Source: Paenibacillus zeisoli
GTDB lineage: Bacteria > Bacillota > Bacilli > Paenibacillales > Paenibacillaceae
Assembly: GCF_003994465.1 (NCBI RefSeq)
Contig: NZ_RZNX01000006.1
Coordinates: forward strand, 124,001 to 188,000
DNA: 64,000 nucleotides
Reading direction: 5' to 3'
This document shows positions 43,588 to 52,195 of this stretch, piece by piece (positions within the stretch are counted from its first letter, which is position 1; each line of letters starts with the position of its first letter). The notes under the pieces are model-generated. The model was not told the origin of the DNA, ran no database searches, and was given only the letters and a program-made list of their open reading frames with translations. The position numbers were made by a program, and so were the translations under genes.

Positions 43588-44667
43588 ATGGATATTCAAG
43601 AAGAGAAAGACAGCAGTTTATCAGAGGTCAATTATGATACCTGGATGCTCAATTTAAGATTTATTTTGATTCTGCTGGTCGTAATCGCAACAGGGATTGA
43701 GCCTATTATGGGGCGCTTTGGGGTAATGGAGAATCTGCATGCCTGGATCTTTATATTCCATATTCCACTGTTCGCGTTTGTGACTGGATATTTCTCCAGG
43801 CATAATTTGCTTGGCCGAAATGGATGGGCTTCCCTTTGCTCTATTGCCGTTCAGTACGTCATATTCCAGACTTTGTACTCTACGGTTGATGTTTTATTCT
43901 TTCAGGTTCCTCAGCAGAAGCATTCCTTTTTTATTCCTTACCTCATGCTTTGGTTCTTAGTTGCGCATATCGGCTGGCGCGTTCTGCTCCGGATTATGTG
44001 TGCTTTGAACATCAAGCATCCTGTTCTTATATCCATGGCTCTAGGTGTAGTTGCCGGTTATCTGGGCGGTGACGGCTCCTGGCTCAGCTTATCCCGCTTG
44101 TTTGTATTTCTGCCTTTCTTCGCAGCCGGTTATACCGTGCATCCAAGAAAGCTGCTGGTCTTATCCAGCGGATCAAGCCGTCTTGTGCAGGGGGCGCTGT
44201 CTATACTTCTTCTTGCTGTGGTATCCCTGCTGGCCTGGCATGGGACTCCCGATTGGCTGTACGGGAAATTCACTTATGCTGAGATGGGCACAGGGGGAAC
44301 TACTGCAGCCCTGTCACGGATCGGCTGGTATTTGCTCCAGGCTGCGGGAAGCCTGACTTTTCTGGCTTTCATCCCGCAGAAGCGTTCGATAGTTACAAAT
44401 CTGGGCTCCAGAACCCTCTATGTCTTCCTGCTTCACGGCTTGTTCATACGAAGTGGGATCCGTTTAGGGCTTTATGAATATGTTCGTCAACCAGCCGATC
44501 TTGTCATTCTGGGTGCAGCAATACTGACCATTACGGTTATCCTTGCTTTGCCGCAGACACGGCGATTAACTAAGTGGTTAATTGAGCCCGATCTGGGGGG
44601 ATTCTCCCGAATGGGGCGGCAGCTTGCTGTGCGCTGGCGCCCGAGTCGCATGCTGAAGAAGCTGTGA
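43588..44667 (+). CDS. Acyltransferase 3 family membrane protein
   Basis: A 359-residue membrane protein with about ten hydrophobic helices. The N-terminus has NLRFILILLVVIATGIEPI and the cytoplasmic HIPLFAFVTGYFSR, typical of acyltransferase 3 proteins of the fucose 4-O-acetylase group. The FLLHGLFIR segment near residue 280 is also conserved. These enzymes O-acetylate surface polysaccharides or lipids at the membrane. It is divergent from fnr, and two Fnr-like boxes precede it, so oxygen-limited expression is likely. Confidence 0.85.
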   Translation: MDIQEEKDSSLSEVNYDTWMLNLRFILILLVVIATGIEPIMGRFGVMENLHAWIFIFHIPLFAFVTGYFSRHNLLGRNGWASLCSIAVQYVIFQTLYSTVDVLFFQVPQQKHSFFIPYLMLWFLVAHIGWRVLLRIMCALNIKHPVLISMALGVVAGYLGGDGSWLSLSRLFVFLPFFAAGYTVHPRKLLVLSSGSSRLVQGALSILLLAVVSLLAWHGTPDWLYGKFTYAEMGTGGTTAALSRIGWYLLQAAGSLTFLAFIPQKRSIVTNLGSRTLYVFLLHGLFIRSGIRLGLYEYVRQPADLVILGAAILTITVILALPQTRRLTKWLIEPDLGGFSRMGRQLAVRWRPSRMLKKL

Positions 44668-44732
44668 CCTAGCGCACAGATGAGGGATTCTAGACGAACT
44701 AAAATGAGAAAGTATCCGAAGGAGATGAGCAT

Positions 44733-45140
44733 ATGGCAGTCACACAGACATTTGTAATGGTAAAACCGGATGGCACCAAGCGGGGAATCGTTGGCGATAT
44801 CATGAGCCGCTTTGAGCACAGAGGATTCAAGTTGATTCATGCTAAGCAGTTGGTAATGAGCAGCGCCATGGCTGAGCAGCATTACTCCCACTTAAGTGCA
44901 AAGCCGTTCTTTCAGGAACTGGTCGACTATATTACATCAGGTCCGGTGTTCGCTATGGTCTGGGAAGCTGAGAATGCTGTACAGCTCTCAAGAAGTATGA
45001 TCGGGCCTACCAATCCTGCTGAAGCCTCACCCGGCACGATTAGGGGAGATTATGGAACCTCAGTAGAAGCCAATGTGATTCACGGGTCAGATTGCCCCGA
45101 GAACGCAGAACGGGAAATTTCCGTATTTTTCGGTCAATAG
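44733..45140 (+). CDS. ndk: Nucleoside diphosphate kinase
   Basis: A 135-residue Ndk. The family signature NVIHGSD has the phospho-acceptor His117, and [26 protein letters not shown] and [18 protein letters not shown] are all present. It is slightly shorter than the usual 140-150 residues. It transfers the gamma phosphate between nucleoside triphosphates and diphosphates in the cytoplasm. GAAGGAGATGAGC precedes the ATG. It lies between an acyltransferase and a MobA-like gene, with a terminator after it. Confidence 0.95.
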   Translation: MAVTQTFVMVKPDGTKRGIVGDIMSRFEHRGFKLIHAKQLVMSSAMAEQHYSHLSAKPFFQELVDYITSGPVFAMVWEAENAVQLSRSMIGPTNPAEASPGTIRGDYGTSVEANVIHGSDCPENAEREISVFFGQ

Positions 45141-45165
45141 AATTAGAAGATGAATGAAGGTGTAC

Positions 45166-45207
45166 GGCATAATCCCTTGGAATTACACCAGGGTTTATGC
45201 CTTTTTT
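45166..45207 (+). terminator. Terminator after ndk
   Basis: GGCATAA pairs with TTATGCC and CCCTTGG with CCAGGG inside, followed by T6. Confidence 0.8.
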
Positions 45208-45260
45208 GGACTTAAGCCAAGAAAGGACTTACCGTTTATCTGAATGAAGGAGGAGATATA

Positions 45261-45878
45261 ATGTTAACGGGATTGATCTTGGCAGGCAGTTCCGACACAC
45301 AGGGAGATAGTCAAATGGCGGCGCTTCTTCCTTACCAGGGTGAACCGCTGATTCAAACCCAAGTCAGAGAGATGCTGCAAATATGCGAGGAGATCATCGT
45401 CGCTACTCCAGACCCGAGACCTTTTCTGAAAATTCTCGATCCGAGCATACGGATTATTACCGACTTTTACAGAGGAAGAGGACCTCTGGGAGGGATGTAT
45501 GCAGGATTCAGCCTTTCCTCACATCAGAGTATCTGGGCCGTTGGCAGCGATATGCCTTATATATCCGCCCAGGCGGCTTCACTGCTACTTGAGCGTAAGC
45601 AGGCGGGTTATGAGGCCGCAATTCCGTGGATTGGCGGGGTAAGCTATCCCCTTCACGGGGTATATGACAAGTCTTGTGCGGGGCACATTCAGACTCTGGT
45701 GAATAACGGGGATAATCGTACCTCTTCGTTAATCCGCAGACTCAATACTCTGGATATGCTGGAGTATGAGTTGGAAGAGAGAGGAATCGGTCTAGAGTTC
45801 ATCAGAAGCCTGGACGAATTGGAGCAAGCCCAGGCCGAAGTCAGTTCATTTGAGGGCGGAAGTATACAGACGATCTAG
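45261..45878 (+). CDS. MobA-like molybdenum cofactor guanylyltransferase
   Basis: A 205-residue nucleotidyltransferase-fold protein. The glycine-rich loop after the first strand is degenerate (LILAGSSDTQGDSQMAALLP instead of the usual LAGGxSxRMGxxKA). GRGPLGGMYAGF and GSDMPYI (the acidic metal-binding segment, usually C-D-M-P) and a late IPWIGGVSYPLHGVYDKSC are recognisable. MobA adds GMP to molybdopterin, needed by nitrate reductase. The divergent loop suggests altered activity or specificity. GAAGGAGGAG precedes the start. Its place beside fnr fits anaerobic respiration. Confidence 0.75.
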   Translation: MLTGLILAGSSDTQGDSQMAALLPYQGEPLIQTQVREMLQICEEIIVATPDPRPFLKILDPSIRIITDFYRGRGPLGGMYAGFSLSSHQSIWAVGSDMPYISAQAASLLLERKQAGYEAAIPWIGGVSYPLHGVYDKSCAGHIQTLVNNGDNRTSSLIRRLNTLDMLEYELEERGIGLEFIRSLDELEQAQAEVSSFEGGSIQTI

Positions 45879-45914
45879 AGATAGTATCGATACTGTAGAT
45901 AGGTAAATTCTAAT

Positions 45915-45953
45915 AAGCAGCTCGGTGAAAACACTTGCCGAAGCTGCTTTTTT
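45915..45953 (+). terminator. Terminator after the mobA-like gene
   Basis: AAGCAGCTCGG pairs with CCGAAGCTGCTT, followed by T-rich sequence. Confidence 0.8.
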
Positions 45954-45980
45954 GAAGAAATAAATCTATTTAAAATTAAA

Positions 45981-46043
45981 TGTGAAAAAAATCACAAAAG
46001 TGTGAGGTATATCACAGTACGACCTCCTTGGCGGCCCTACAAT
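45981..46043 (+). promoter_or_regulatory. Tandem Fnr boxes and promoter of the DoxX gene
   Basis: TGTGAAAAAAATCACA (45981-45996) and TGTGAGGTATATCACA (46001-46016) are both perfect Fnr boxes, 20 bp apart. The -10 is TACAAT (46038-46043) with no -35. With a start near 46050 the centres fall at -41.5 and -61.5, the classical activator positions. Confidence 0.8.
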
Positions 46044-46073
46044 AAAGACATAAAGAACAGGGAGATGGTTAAG

Positions 46074-46598
46074 ATGATTAAATGGTTAAGAGAAAACAAG
46101 ATTGCAGCGGTCCTGTTGGTTATTGTTCGGATCTATGTTGGCTGGGAATGGATTAACGCAGGTTGGCATAAATTAACGGGTGGATTTGATGCAAGTGGCT
46201 TCCTGAAAGGTGCGGTAGCTAAGCCGGTTATGGATAAAGCAACAGGTGATCTGGTGTATCCGAACTTCGTAGCGTTCCTGAATCATTTCGCCATCCCCAA
46301 TGCCAAGTTGTTTAATATATTAATTCCACTGGGTGAATTCCTGGTAGGACTTGGACTCATCCTTGGATGTCTAACAGCAGCAGCAGCATTCTTCGGATTG
46401 TTAATGAACTTCATGTTCGTGTATGCGGGAACTGTAAGCACTAACCCATGGATGATCATGTTAGGAATCTTCATCGTCGTAGCAGGTGCCAATGCTGGTA
46501 AATTCGGAGCTGACTTCTATGTTCTTCCTTACCTTAGAAAGGTGTTTGGCAAGATGTTTCACCGGGGAACAGACAACGGGGTAAAGGGAATACAATAA
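46074..46598 (+). CDS. DoxX-family membrane protein
   Basis: A 174-residue protein with four membrane helices (about residues 9-30, 74-92, 98-118 and 125-145). The DoxX core includes RIYVGWEWINAGWHKLTGGF and LIPLGEFLVGLGLILG. The DoxX family includes the terminal thiosulfate:quinone oxidoreductase subunit and proteins of oxidative-stress defence in mycobacteria. ATG 46074 is chosen; GGGAG lies nine bases upstream and ATG 46065 overlaps it. The tandem Fnr boxes upstream predict induction under low oxygen. It is monocistronic. Confidence 0.9.
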   Translation: MIKWLRENKIAAVLLVIVRIYVGWEWINAGWHKLTGGFDASGFLKGAVAKPVMDKATGDLVYPNFVAFLNHFAIPNAKLFNILIPLGEFLVGLGLILGCLTAAAAFFGLLMNFMFVYAGTVSTNPWMIMLGIFIVVAGANAGKFGADFYVLPYLRKVFGKMFHRGTDNGVKGIQ

Positions 46599-46651
46599 AG
46601 AAATTGTAACAGCAAAGGAATTAACAATACGAGATTCATAGTAAATGAACA

Positions 46652-46688
46652 AAGGATCCGCTGGCTGCTAAAGGCTGCGGATCTTTTT
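46652..46688 (+). terminator. Terminator after the DoxX gene
   Basis: GATCCGC pairs with GCGGATC with an inner TGGC/GCT(G) helix, followed by TTTTT. Confidence 0.75.
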
Positions 46689-46843
46689 GTCCATTCCAGG
46701 CAGCTTACCGAATAAGCAGGCTGGTTGGAGTTCGAGACATTCTTATGGAACGGTTGTTATAATAATTTAAAAGAATCATAGGGTGATGAACTGCCAAAAA
46801 GGCCGGTAATATAATCGCAAAAATAGTAGACGGAAGGGTACTT

Positions 46844-46853
46844 TGAAAGCGCT
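46844..46853. promoter_or_regulatory. TGAAAGCGCT operator-like site before the LacI-family gene
   Basis: TGAAAGCGCT, within TTGAAAGCGCTTCAA, is cre-like (12 of 14 consensus positions) and is repeated before the binding-protein operon at 48114. Either autorepression or CcpA control would fit. Confidence 0.5.
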
Positions 46854-46934
46854 TCAAAAAAAGTCTTGCCAATTACAATTTCACCTTGTTATAATCACTT
46901 TGAAAAGGTTCTCAAAAAGAAGGAAGTTATGATC

Positions 46935-47939
46935 ATGAAGCCAACAATTCGAGATGTAGCCAAGATGGCGGATGTATCGATCAGCACAGTATCTCGTGTG
47001 ATGAACACCCCGGAATCGGTCGTAGAGAGCAAGCGTATCCGCGTATTGGAGGCTGTAGAGAAGCTTAAGTATCAACCCAATTCTTTCGCCAGAGGTTTGA
47101 TTTATAAGAAATCATTTACGCTGGGCCTGCTTATCCCGGATATTGAGAATTTGTACTTTGCCGGAGTGATCAGGGGAATGCAGGATGCATGCATTAAGCT
47201 TGGTTACAGTCTTATGATCTGCAACACAGACCGGGATAAGAACCGGCTGCTCTCTTACATTGACAACTTTCACGAGAAGCAGGTGGATGGAGTCGTATTC
47301 GCGAGTGACGTGCTGTACCCGGAGTATTACGAGAAGCTGGTTGGATGCAGAATTCCGTTTGTGCTGGTCTCGTCCCATTCTGATGAATTTGATGTTCCCT
47401 GTGTGGAGATTGACGATGAGGCTGCTGCCTATGATGCGGTAAAGTTCCTCATCGAGATTGGCCATCAAGAGATAGGGATGATCGGTTTCAATCACAATGA
47501 TTCCATCTCGGGACCCCCGCGTTATCAAGGGTTTGTAAGGGCGCTCACTGAATTTGGACTGGAGCGAAATTCCTGCAATATCAAATATGCGGCCCATCGT
47601 TTTGAGCATGCTTATCAGGCTGCACATGAATTATTTACAGATTACCCGGAGCTGACAGCCGTGTTCTGTGTCGCCGATGAATTTGCCATGGGGACGATCT
47701 CGTATTTGAAGGACAGAGGCATTCTTGTTCCAGGCCAGGTGTCCGTTGTAGGATTCGATAATATTCGAATGGCGGGGATGTTTGTTCCAAAGCTTACGAC
47801 GATTGCACAGCCAACCTACGAATTGGGCTACAGGGCTGCGGAGAAGCTGCACGAACTTGTCACTACAGGAACAGTAGAGATCGTGAGAGAACGAATGAAT
47901 CACAAGCTGATTGTCAGAGAGTCATCCCGTGAGAAATGA
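46935..47939 (+). CDS. LacI-family transcriptional repressor
   Basis: A 334-residue LacI/GalR protein. The N-terminal helix-turn-helix (residues 3-25) is TIRDVAKMADVSISTVSRVM, and the hinge helix is NSFARGLIYK. The periplasmic-binding-protein domain follows, with SVVGFDNIRMAGMFVPKLTT near the C-terminus. ATG 46935 follows AGGAAG. It is upstream of an alpha-glucoside ABC operon and is the likely repressor; TGAAAGCGCT occurs before both genes. The inducer is probably a disaccharide or its phosphate. Confidence 0.92.
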   Translation: MKPTIRDVAKMADVSISTVSRVMNTPESVVESKRIRVLEAVEKLKYQPNSFARGLIYKKSFTLGLLIPDIENLYFAGVIRGMQDACIKLGYSLMICNTDRDKNRLLSYIDNFHEKQVDGVVFASDVLYPEYYEKLVGCRIPFVLVSSHSDEFDVPCVEIDDEAAAYDAVKFLIEIGHQEIGMIGFNHNDSISGPPRYQGFVRALTEFGLERNSCNIKYAAHRFEHAYQAAHELFTDYPELTAVFCVADEFAMGTISYLKDRGILVPGQVSVVGFDNIRMAGMFVPKLTTIAQPTYELGYRAAEKLHELVTTGTVEIVRERMNHKLIVRESSREK

Positions 47940-47954
47940 TGGACGATATCAGCC

Positions 47955-47976
47955 TTTTTGAAAAGCTTTTCAAAAA
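47955..47976. repeat. 22-bp perfect palindrome downstream of the LacI gene
   Basis: TTTTTGAAAAG (47955-47965) is followed immediately by its reverse complement. No loop is present, so an operator is more likely than a terminator, though the A/T tails allow either. Confidence 0.55.
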
Positions 47977-48279
47977 AAGTTCATTCGGAGCACTTAAGAC
48001 ATAATTGTCCGTCGATTGAAGTGCTATTTATAGGATTTAGCATTAAGGTGGTACTTTGATTTATCGTTAAGTTTGTTTTTTATAGACAGTAAGTTTATTT
48101 TTTACAGAACTCGTGAAAGCGCTATATTAAATTGATGGTATTTAGCTCATTATGAAGATAATTCATGATCCATCTTGAACAGCCTTGTAAGGAGGTGATC
48201 CGGCAGACCGGTCTTGGACCGACAGAAGGAAGAATGTCACTGCTATTCTTTATCAAATAATAAGGGGATGTGTACGAAG
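47977..48279 (+). promoter_or_regulatory. Leader and promoter region of the alpha-glucoside operon
   Basis: TTTACA (48101-48106), 16 bases, TATATT (48123-48128) is a promoter candidate with TGAAAGCGCT (48114-48123) in its spacer and overlapping the -10. At 48189-48201 AAGGAGGTGATCC matches 13 bases complementary to the 16S rRNA 3' end, but no start codon follows at normal distance. No other gene is seen. Confidence 0.55.
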
Positions 48280-49686
48280 ATGAAAAAGACAGGAAAAACA
48301 AAAGCTTCACTACTTATGGTAGCCTGCTTATCTTTAACCATGATGCTCAGCGCTTGCGGAAGTGGTGGCGGCCCAACAGATCCTGCGGCTTCTACGAATA
48401 CGAATAACAATAATAACAACACCACTACCACGACAACCACTGCAGCAGCAGGTGCTGAACTGGATAAGGCGTTGAAAGGTGAATATAAAGGTACAAAAGT
48501 AACCATGTTCGGACCATTCGTGGACGCGGACCAGAAGAAATTTGAAAGCAGCATTAAGGATTTTGAAGACAAAACAGGGATCGATATTCAATACGAAGGC
48601 TCCAAGGAATTTGAAGCCACCATCAACATCCGTGTTGACGGCGGAAGCGCTCCGGACATTGCCGACTTCCCGCAGCCAGGTCTTCTAAATTCGATTGCCA
48701 AGACAGGTAAAGTTGTTGACCTGACCAACGTGCTGGATCAGGACAAGATGAAGAAGAACTACAACCAAAGCTGGCTAGATATGTCCATGATGGACGGCAA
48801 AGACGGCAAGATCATGGCGGGGATCTGGAACCGCAGTAACGTGAAGAGCTTAGTGTGGTATCCAAAGAAACAATTTGATGAAGCCGGATACAAAGTGCCG
48901 CAAACTTGGGATGAAATGATGGCTTTGACTGAACAAATTGCCAAGGACGGAGATCCGGCATGGGCTATCGGTATTGAGAGTGGTGCAGCTACAGGCTGGC
49001 CTGCTACGGACTGGATCGAGAACATCATGCTGCGTACAACTACACCTGAGAACTACGATAAATGGGTAAAAGGCGAGCTTCCATTCACTTCTCCTGAGGT
49101 GAAGCATGCCGTTGACGTAATGTCCAAAATTTGGATGAACAAAGACTACGTATACGGCGGAACGAAGTCGATTGTAACTACAGCATTCGGGGATGCTCCA
49201 AAACCAATGTTCGATAACCCTCCAAAAGCTTGGTTCAACCTGATGGGTAACTTTATTACCAGCTTCTTCCCTACAACAGCTAAAGTCGATCAAGACTACG
49301 ACTGGTTCTACCTACCGCCAATCGATGAGAAATACGGCAAACCAGTACTTGTAGCGGGCGATATCTATGCAATGTTCAATGACCGTCCGGAAGTACGTGC
49401 AGTTATGCAGTTCTTCACAACAGGTGAATCTATCAAAACTTGGGTTCAATCTGGTGGTGTAATCGCACCTATGAATGACGCTTCCCTGGACTGGTACCAA
49501 TCTGAATCGGATCGCCGTATGGCGAAGCTGGTTCAAGAGGCTTCGACACTTCGCTTTGACGGTTCTGACTTGATGCCTGGTAAAGTAGGCGCAGGTACGT
49601 TCTGGAAGGGTATGACAGACTATGTAAGTGGTACAGCTACACTGGACGATGCACTCAAACAAATTCAGGCTGGCTGGAAAAACTAA
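48280..49686 (+). CDS. Sugar ABC transporter binding lipoprotein (alpha-glucoside type)
   Basis: A 468-residue lipoprotein. The signal peptide (about residues 1-25) ends in the lipobox LSAC with Cys26, followed by an unusual stretch rich in Asn and Thr (TNTNNNNNNTTTTTTT) that probably acts as a tether. The mature part is a family-1 extracellular solute-binding protein, with INIRVDGGSAPDIADFPQPG and LMPGKVGAGTFWKGM. The closest types are AglE-like alpha-glucoside binding proteins. ATG 48280 starts the signal peptide. A terminator and four hairpins separate it from the permease genes. Confidence 0.88.
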   Translation: MKKTGKTKASLLMVACLSLTMMLSACGSGGGPTDPAASTNTNNNNNNTTTTTTTAAAGAELDKALKGEYKGTKVTMFGPFVDADQKKFESSIKDFEDKTGIDIQYEGSKEFEATINIRVDGGSAPDIADFPQPGLLNSIAKTGKVVDLTNVLDQDKMKKNYNQSWLDMSMMDGKDGKIMAGIWNRSNVKSLVWYPKKQFDEAGYKVPQTWDEMMALTEQIAKDGDPAWAIGIESGAATGWPATDWIENIMLRTTTPENYDKWVKGELPFTSPEVKHAVDVMSKIWMNKDYVYGGTKSIVTTAFGDAPKPMFDNPPKAWFNLMGNFITSFFPTTAKVDQDYDWFYLPPIDEKYGKPVLVAGDIYAMFNDRPEVRAVMQFFTTGESIKTWVQSGGVIAPMNDASLDWYQSESDRRMAKLVQEASTLRFDGSDLMPGKVGAGTFWKGMTDYVSGTATLDDALKQIQAGWKN

Positions 49687-49734
49687 CTAATCAATCTTAA
49701 GCCAGAATAGGCGGCTAGATAGCTTAGAGCAGGA

Positions 49735-49776
49735 AGAGGGGCAGCTTGAAAGGTGATTGAACCGCCCCTCTTTTTG
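49735..49776 (+). terminator. Intercistronic terminator after the binding-protein gene
   Basis: AGAGGGGC pairs with GCCCCTCT, followed by TTTTTG. It lies inside the operon, so partial termination probably gives more binding protein than permease. Confidence 0.8.
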
Positions 49777-49789
49777 TTCTCTTAAATGC

Positions 49790-49936
49790 TTACGAAGAAA
49801 GTTTTGCTCCGCAAAACTTAGTTTACGCTTACGATGAGAGTTTTGCTTCGCAAAACAAGCTCATGCTTACGAAGAAAGTTTTGCCTTGCAAAACTTAGTT
49901 TATGCTTACGATGAGAGTTTTGCTTCGCAAAACTTT
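49790..49936 (+). repeat. Four tandem hairpin repeats, period 38.5 bp
   Basis: GTTTTGC-NNN-GCAAAAC hairpins start at 49801, 49840, 49878 and 49917. The 77-bp unit (two hairpins) is present twice. They lie between the terminator and the permease ribosome site. They may protect the upstream mRNA from 3' exonucleases, as REP sequences do between malE and malF of E. coli. Confidence 0.85.
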
Positions 49937-49950
49937 GAGGAGGATCAATT

Positions 49951-51033
49951 ATGGATGCACAAGCCAAGCAAAGAATCAGCATGAGGGCGGTGTTGTTGTC
50001 CTTTGGCGTATTGCTCGCCAATATTGTCGTTAATGGCCTGATCTTTAAGTTTTTTCGTGACTCGACATTAAACCCGCTGCTTACTGCGGTTCTTGCGGTC
50101 CTTTGGGGTGTTCTGGGCGTTTACCTGATCTATTACACCCTGAGCTGGGCAGCCGAGCAGTATCCAGACTATGTCCGCAGAAGAATATTACCTTTTATAT
50201 TTATAGGACCTGCCGTCATTGTACTAGGCTGGTTGCTTGTACTGCCTGCGATAAGAACGCTGTACCTGAGCTTTTTTAATGCTTCGTCCGATAAATTTGT
50301 CGGCTTGGGGAACTATGTCGCTATTTTTAGTGATCATCTGATGGCGACGGCACTTCGCAACAATCTGTTGTGGGTGTTCGTGGGAACACTGGCCTGTGTA
50401 GCTTTTGGCCTTCTGATTGCTATTCTTGCAGATCGAAGCAGCTATGAGAAAATCGCGAAATCTATTATTTTCATGCCTATGGCTATTTCATTCGTGGCAG
50501 CCGGTGTCATTTGGAAGTTCGTCTATTACTACCAACCTGGTGATGAGCAGATTGGTCTGCTGAATGCATTTGTGGTCGCGCTTGGCGGTGAGCCGCAAGC
50601 ATGGGCAAGTATGCTGCAACCGTGGAATAACTTTTTCCTGATTATTATCTTGATATGGATGCAAACCGGATTTGCCATGGTCATTTTCTCCGCGGCGATC
50701 AAAGGGGTGCCTGATGACATTCTCGAGGCCGCACGTGTCGATGGAGCTGGCGAGATCAAAATATTTTTCCGCATTATCATTCCGTTTATCTCCACAACGA
50801 TTTTGACGGTCACAACGACGATTATCGTCTTTACGCTGAAAATATTTGACGTCGTCATGGTGATGACGGGGGGTCAATACGATACAGAGGTAGTGGCAAC
50901 GCAGTTCTACCGGCAGTTCTTCATGTACCGGAATTTCGGTTATGGTTCTACGCTGGCCATCGTGCTGTTGATTGCTGTCCTGCCTGTAATCTTTATTAAT
51001 TTGCGTCAGTTCCGCAAGCAGGGGGGATTCTAA
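49951..51033 (+). CDS. ABC sugar permease (MalF/AglF type)
   Basis: A 360-residue permease. Two helices near the N-terminus (about 12-32 and 34-58) precede the core domain, which begins with RILPFIFIGPAVIVLGWLLV. The conserved EAA motif is EAARVDGAGEIKIFFRIIIP (about residue 260), the contact with the ATPase. AGGAGG precedes the ATG. Its stop is followed immediately by the next permease gene. No ATPase gene is in the operon, so a shared MsmK-type ATPase elsewhere is implied. Confidence 0.92.
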   Translation: MDAQAKQRISMRAVLLSFGVLLANIVVNGLIFKFFRDSTLNPLLTAVLAVLWGVLGVYLIYYTLSWAAEQYPDYVRRRILPFIFIGPAVIVLGWLLVLPAIRTLYLSFFNASSDKFVGLGNYVAIFSDHLMATALRNNLLWVFVGTLACVAFGLLIAILADRSSYEKIAKSIIFMPMAISFVAAGVIWKFVYYYQPGDEQIGLLNAFVVALGGEPQAWASMLQPWNNFFLIIILIWMQTGFAMVIFSAAIKGVPDDILEAARVDGAGEIKIFFRIIIPFISTTILTVTTTIIVFTLKIFDVVMVMTGGQYDTEVVATQFYRQFFMYRNFGYGSTLAIVLLIAVLPVIFINLRQFRKQGGF

Positions 51034-52128
51034 ATGGCCTTCAAGAAGAAAAGAAAAAGCGGCAAGTGGATCGTTAACATCGTACTGGGCTTCATTTGTC
51101 TAATCTGGCTGCTTCCTACTTTGGGGCTCTTGATTTCATCCTTCCGGCCTGCTGCAGATATTCTTAGCACAGGTTGGTGGAAGGTGCTGCCCCATCAGGA
51201 GTGGAAGGCTGCCGGGGACACCATTAAGCTTCCCAAGGACGTGGATCTGCGCGGGCCGATTGAGGTTAACGGCAAGACTTATACCGACGACCAGCTAAAA
51301 GCGGGTGTAGAGGTAGATGGGAACCGTCTGATCTGGGAGAACCGCAGAGCCCGGGTCATTAGCATCGAGAAGCAGGGCTGGGTAACCAGCACAGATCTGA
51401 CTTTGGATAACTATAACAACGTCATTACAGGTAAGGAATATACCCTTAAGAATGCAGACGGCAGTGAAACGACAGAGAAGGGTACCGGCTTGTCCCAGGC
51501 ATTCTGGAATACACTAACTATTGCTGTACCGGCCACAGTTATTCCGGTGCTGATCGCTTCTTTTGCCGCATATGCTTTCGCTTGGCTCCGGTTCCCGGGC
51601 CGCAAGACCTTGTTCGTGATTATCATCGCGATGCTGGTTATTCCTATACAGGTCGCCCTGATTCCTGTGCTTAAGGATTATACTTCCCTTGGCCTAAACG
51701 GAAGCTACCTCGGCATATGGCTGGCTCATACCGCCTTTGGTCTGCCGCTGGTGACGTATTTCATGTACAACTTCATCAGCCAGCTTCCGAAGGATTTGTT
51801 CGAATCCGCATTTATGGATGGTGCGAATCATTTTACAATCTTCAGCAAGCTTATTCTGCCTTTATCTGTACCGGCGCTCGCGTCGATTGGCATCTTCCAG
51901 TTCCTGTGGGTGTGGAACGATTATCTTGTATCGCTGATCTTTATCGGCAACCAGCCAGGTGTTCAGGTCATGTCCATGAAGATTGCGGACCTTGTAGGTT
52001 CCAGAGGCAACGACTGGCACTTGTTAACGTCAGCAGCATTCATCTCGATGCTGATGCCGCTCGCGATCTTCTTCCTGCTGCAGAAGTATTTTGTAAGAGG
52101 CTTGATGGGTGGATCGGTTAAGGGATAA
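51034..52128 (+). CDS. ABC sugar permease (MalG/AglG type) with long extracellular loop
   Basis: A 364-residue permease. After the first helix (about 15-37) comes an insertion of about 100 residues outside the membrane (about 45-150, including IEVNGKTYTDDQLKAGVEVD and WVTSTDLTLDNYNNVI), longer than in MalG but similar to AglG types. The core domain follows, with FESAFMDGANHFTIFSKLIL as the EAA motif near residue 255. It starts directly after the upstream permease gene and pairs with it. Confidence 0.9.
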   Translation: MAFKKKRKSGKWIVNIVLGFICLIWLLPTLGLLISSFRPAADILSTGWWKVLPHQEWKAAGDTIKLPKDVDLRGPIEVNGKTYTDDQLKAGVEVDGNRLIWENRRARVISIEKQGWVTSTDLTLDNYNNVITGKEYTLKNADGSETTEKGTGLSQAFWNTLTIAVPATVIPVLIASFAAYAFAWLRFPGRKTLFVIIIAMLVIPIQVALIPVLKDYTSLGLNGSYLGIWLAHTAFGLPLVTYFMYNFISQLPKDLFESAFMDGANHFTIFSKLILPLSVPALASIGIFQFLWVWNDYLVSLIFIGNQPGVQVMSMKIADLVGSRGNDWHLLTSAAFISMLMPLAIFFLLQKYFVRGLMGGSVKG

Positions 52129-52195
52129 TGAAGTAAGCAGATATGGATTCAGCTACAGATATCAAGGAAGGAAGACAAGGAGGCCGTACAGCTAG

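Noticed and set aside
48189..48202. Fragment of a 16S rRNA gene
   Set aside because: Only 13 bases match the complement of the rRNA tail; no further rRNA sequence is present on either side.
49790..49936. Repeat array as a CRISPR locus
   Set aside because: Units are palindromic hairpins with 38.5-bp period and no variable spacers of constant length, and no cas genes are present.
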